Positions 61,801 to 64,000 of a DNA stretch of 64,000 bases are shown piece after piece. The stretch spans positions 2,790,001 to 2,854,000 of the forward strand of contig NZ_CP034929.1 in NCBI RefSeq assembly GCF_004014875.1, given 5' to 3'. The notes beneath the pieces were generated by a model. That model saw nothing but the letters and a program-made list of their open reading frames with translations. It did no database searches and was not told the origin of the DNA. Within the stretch, counting starts at the first letter, position 1. Each line of letters begins with the position of its first letter. The DNA is from Nocardioides yefusunii. Lineage in GTDB: Bacteria > Actinomycetota > Actinomycetes > Propionibacteriales > Nocardioidaceae. Position numbers and translations under genes: made by a program.

Positions 61801-61829
61801 CTCAGGACCTGGATCTGCACGCCGATCGG
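61801..61829 (+). promoter_or_regulatory. Sigma-28-type promoter of fliM operon
   Basis: CTCAG-N15-GCCGATCGG, ending six bases before the fliM GTG, which implies a leaderless fliM message. Confidence 0.75.
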
Positions 61830-61835
61830 ACAGCC

Positions 61836-62834
61836 GTGACCCCTCCAGCACCCCCGGCCGCGCCCTCGGTGGGCCACGCCGAGTCCGCCCCCACCGCGGG
61901 GCAGCGTCCCGGGTCCCCGGGCGCCCGAGGCCGACGCCGCGCCGTTCCGTCCACGCCGGAGCCGTACGACTTCCGTCGTCCGATCCAGCTCTCGCGCGAA
62001 CACTCGCGGCTGCTGCAGCTCGGCTTCGACTCGTTCGCCCGTCAGGTGACCACCGTGTTCACCTCGATGCTGCGCACCGTGTGCCAGTTCCAGCTGCTCG
62101 GCGTGCAGCAGGTCAGCTACGACGAGTTCGTCGCGTCCCTGCAGGGACCGACGTTCCTGACGAAGTTCACCGCCGACCCGATCAGCGGCCAGGGCCTCCT
62201 GGACCTGCCGCTGCGTTCGGTCTTCGCCTCCATCGACCACATGCTCGGTGGCCCCGGTGGAACCCACCAGCCCAAGCGCGCGCTCACCGAGATCGAGACC
62301 GCCGTCGCGCAGGTGCTGGTCGAGCGCCTCCTGGGCGAGTTGCGCTACGGCATGGCCTCCATCGTCGAACTCGAACCCGAGACGACGGGGATCGAGTACA
62401 GCCCCCAGTTCGCCCAGGTCGCCGGCGCCGCCGACGTCATGATGGTCGCCGAGTTCCAGCTCCGGATCGACGACGTCGCGCACGTCGTCAGCCTGTGCCT
62501 GCCGTTCACCGGCCTGCTGCCGCACCTGGCGAAGGCCGCCGCTCCGGCTCCGGTCTCGGACCGCGAACGCGCCAAGAAGGCGCAGGCCGCCGAGCTGCTG
62601 CGTCAGCAGTTCGAGAGCGTCCCCGTCGACGCCTCGGTGCGCTTCCGCGCCACCCGCCTGACGCCGGAGAGCCTCACCTCCCTGCGTCCCGGAGACATCG
62701 TGCGTCTCTCGCACCCCTCCACCGCGCCGCTCGACGTCGTCGTCGACGACACCACCTTCGCCCACGCCACCCCCGGCGCCAAGGGCCCCCGACTGGCCGC
62801 ACTCATCGTCGGCACCACCGAGGAGAACCGATGA
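61836..62834 (+). CDS. fliM: Flagellar motor switch protein FliM
   Basis: 332 residues from GTG. A Pro/Ala/Gly-rich N-terminus of about 42 residues replaces the usual CheY-binding peptide (LSQxEIDALL). The family start YDFRRPIQLSREHSRLLQLGFDSFARQ follows. The CheC-like middle domain contains PTFLTKFTADPISGQGLLDLPLRSVFASIDHMLGGPGG, and the SpoA domain lies at the C-terminus (LTSLRPGDIVRLSHPSTAPLDVVVDD). It links FliG to FliN in the switch. Confidence 0.94.
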   Translation: MTPPAPPAAPSVGHAESAPTAGQRPGSPGARGRRRAVPSTPEPYDFRRPIQLSREHSRLLQLGFDSFARQVTTVFTSMLRTVCQFQLLGVQQVSYDEFVASLQGPTFLTKFTADPISGQGLLDLPLRSVFASIDHMLGGPGGTHQPKRALTEIETAVAQVLVERLLGELRYGMASIVELEPETTGIEYSPQFAQVAGAADVMMVAEFQLRIDDVAHVVSLCLPFTGLLPHLAKAAAPAPVSDRERAKKAQAAELLRQQFESVPVDASVRFRATRLTPESLTSLRPGDIVRLSHPSTAPLDVVVDDTTFAHATPGAKGPRLAALIVGTTEENR

Positions 62835-63859
62835 CCACCTCCGACGCCCTCTCCCCCGCCGTTGACACCGACCTCGTCCTGCGTGCCGGCGAGGCCGCTG
62901 CCGCGGTCCTCCCGGCCAGCACCCCGCTGGAGGCGGCCGGCACCCAGCCGGGCACCGACCACGTCACCGCTGCGTTCGCAGGTGCGGCCACCGCCGATCT
63001 CACCACCGACGACGGCGCCGTCCACCGGATCGCCGTCCTCGTGGGCCAGGACCTCGTCACCGCGCTCTCCGAGAGTCCCCTCGGCGGACTCGACCTGGGT
63101 GCCGCTGTGCAGCCGGGCATCGACGCCGCCGCCGCGGTGCTCGGCGCTCGCGCATCGGCCGCCGCCGTCACCGAGCTGGCGCTGGTGGTCTCCGACCTCG
63201 AGGGTCCGTTCACTGCCGTCCCGATGGTCGGCGAGGCGATCGACGCCGCGCTGCTCGTCGCTGACTCCCTCGCTCCGGCCCCGGCCGCCCCGGCCGCCCC
63301 GGCCCCGGTCGAGGCACCCGTCGTTGAGGTGCCTGCCGAAGCCGCCCCGGCCCCCGTTCCTGCAGCGGTTCCGGCCCCGGCGGTCCCGGCCCCGGCGGTT
63401 CCCGCTCCGGCCGAGCAGCTCGCCGCCCAGGTCAGCGAGCCTGCGCCGACGTTGGCCAGCACCCCGGCCGCTGCTCCGGTTCACCCGGCCCAGTCCGTCC
63501 CGCAGCGCCCGGCCCCCGCGCCGCGCATCGTGCAGCCGGTCGCCGCTCCCGTCGTGCACCAGCAGCTCACCGCCGAGACCGCCCAGATGTTCGCCGCCGC
63601 CTCCCCGTCCGCTCCCCGCGGCATCGAGATGCTGGCCGGCGTCGACATGGAGGTCACCGTCGAGCTGGGTCGCACCCGGATGGCTGTCCGCGACCTCCTG
63701 GCCCTCTCGCCCGGCACCGTCCTCGAGCTCGACCGCGCCGCCGACGGCCCCGCCGACCTCCTCGTCAACGGTCGCCTGATCGCCCGCGGCGAGGTCGTCG
63801 TCGTCGACGAGGACTTCGGTCTGCGGATCACCGAGATCGTCGAAGACGCCACCGTCTGA
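62831..63859 (+). CDS. fliN: Flagellar motor switch protein FliN (long, FliY-like form)
   Basis: 342 residues, far longer than a normal FliN of about 100-140. The first 145 residues form an Ala-rich alpha/beta region (AGEAAAAVLPASTPLEAAGTQPG ... VSDLEGPFTAVPMVGEAIDAALLVADSL) reminiscent of a degenerate CheC-like domain. A Pro/Ala linker of about 80 residues (many PAPAVPAP repeats) follows. The C-terminal SpoA domain reads GVDMEVTVELGRTRMAVRDLLALSPGTVLELDRAADGPADLLVNGRLIARGEVVVVDEDFGLRITEIV. Overlaps the fliM stop (ATGA). Confidence 0.92.
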   Translation: MTTSDALSPAVDTDLVLRAGEAAAAVLPASTPLEAAGTQPGTDHVTAAFAGAATADLTTDDGAVHRIAVLVGQDLVTALSESPLGGLDLGAAVQPGIDAAAAVLGARASAAAVTELALVVSDLEGPFTAVPMVGEAIDAALLVADSLAPAPAAPAAPAPVEAPVVEVPAEAAPAPVPAAVPAPAVPAPAVPAPAEQLAAQVSEPAPTLASTPAAAPVHPAQSVPQRPAPAPRIVQPVAAPVVHQQLTAETAQMFAAASPSAPRGIEMLAGVDMEVTVELGRTRMAVRDLLALSPGTVLELDRAADGPADLLVNGRLIARGEVVVVDEDFGLRITEIVEDATV

Positions 63860-63891
63860 CCTCCCCTTCCACCCCGCCGGAGAGGCGCCCC

Positions 63892-64000
63892 ATGTTCGAG
63901 CTCACCCTGCGACTGGTCTTCTCGTTGGCCGTCGTCATCGGTCTGCTGCTGATCGCCCTGCGGATCACCGGCAAGCGGATGGCCGGCGGCGCCGACGCGT
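63892..64000 (+). CDS. fliO: FliO-like flagellar export protein, 5' part only
   Basis: The window ends after 36 codons. ATG at 63892 with AGAGGCG upstream. One membrane helix (LVFSLAVVIGLLLIALRI) followed by TGKRMAGG. Position after fliN and a single N-terminal helix match FliO, with fliP-fliQ-fliR-flhB-flhA expected next. Confidence 0.7.
   Translation, partial: MFELTLRLVFSLAVVIGLLLIALRITGKRMAGGADA

Overview
The window reads as a chromosome segment of a motile, high-GC actinobacterium. The best fit is the Nocardioides/Nocardioidaceae side of the phylum, but this is an inference from gene content because no 16S or ribosomal gene is present. Supporting content includes CarD, LytR-CpsA-Psr, an IdeR/DtxR-type repressor, DUF2277, DUF2510, YbaB plus EspC-like proteins, and the galU-glp(moeA)-rimJ-sepX neighbourhood shared with mycobacteria and corynebacteria. 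About two thirds of the window is one chemotaxis and flagellar island.

Layout. Positions 1-23000 are mostly housekeeping. They hold an MFS transporter fused to a universal-stress domain (cut by the left edge), CarD, a membrane alpha/beta hydrolase with an Asp/Glu-racemase-family partner, a TetR regulator, tRNA-Ala(CGC), the sepX-rimJ-glp-UGPase block, a divergent folate/FmdB/SAF/mscL block, an LCP enzyme, a saccharopine-dehydrogenase-like reductase, a small type VII secretion-like trio (15.7-17.2 kb), tRNA-Arg(CCT), a sirtuin, IdeR, and a MarR-DHA2 drug efflux pair with palindromic operators. Positions 22.5-39 kb hold a DosR-like regulator, then cheR, cheB, six tandem methyl-accepting chemotaxis proteins, cheW and cheA, all on the minus strand apart from the regulator. 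Positions 39-42.6 kb (minus strand) hold flgN-flgK-flgL-fliW-csrA. From 42.9 kb to the right edge the plus strand carries the sigma-28 gene, flagellin, fliD-fliS-fliT-like, a cheY/cheX cassette, then flgB-flgC-fliE-fliF-fliG-fliH-fliI-fliJ-(peptidoglycan hydrolase)-fliK-flgD-flgE-flbD-motA-motB-fliL-fliM-fliN-fliO, which runs off the edge.

How it works together. CheA/CheW/MCP signalling feeds CheY-type regulators, with CheR/CheB adaptation and CheX-type phosphatases in place of CheZ. The flagellar type III export genes, hook, filament and stator genes are nearly complete, and fliPQR-flhBA are expected just to the right. A repeated sequence CTCAG-N15-(G/A)CCGAtcnG lies ahead of flagellin, fliD, flgB, flbD, fliM, flgN, cheA and at least one MCP gene. 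I read it as the promoter of the sigma factor encoded at 42.9 kb. CsrA and FliW sit beside a flagellin leader that contains a textbook CsrA-type hairpin. The six MCP genes share nearly identical signalling domains in a mosaic pattern that suggests gene conversion.
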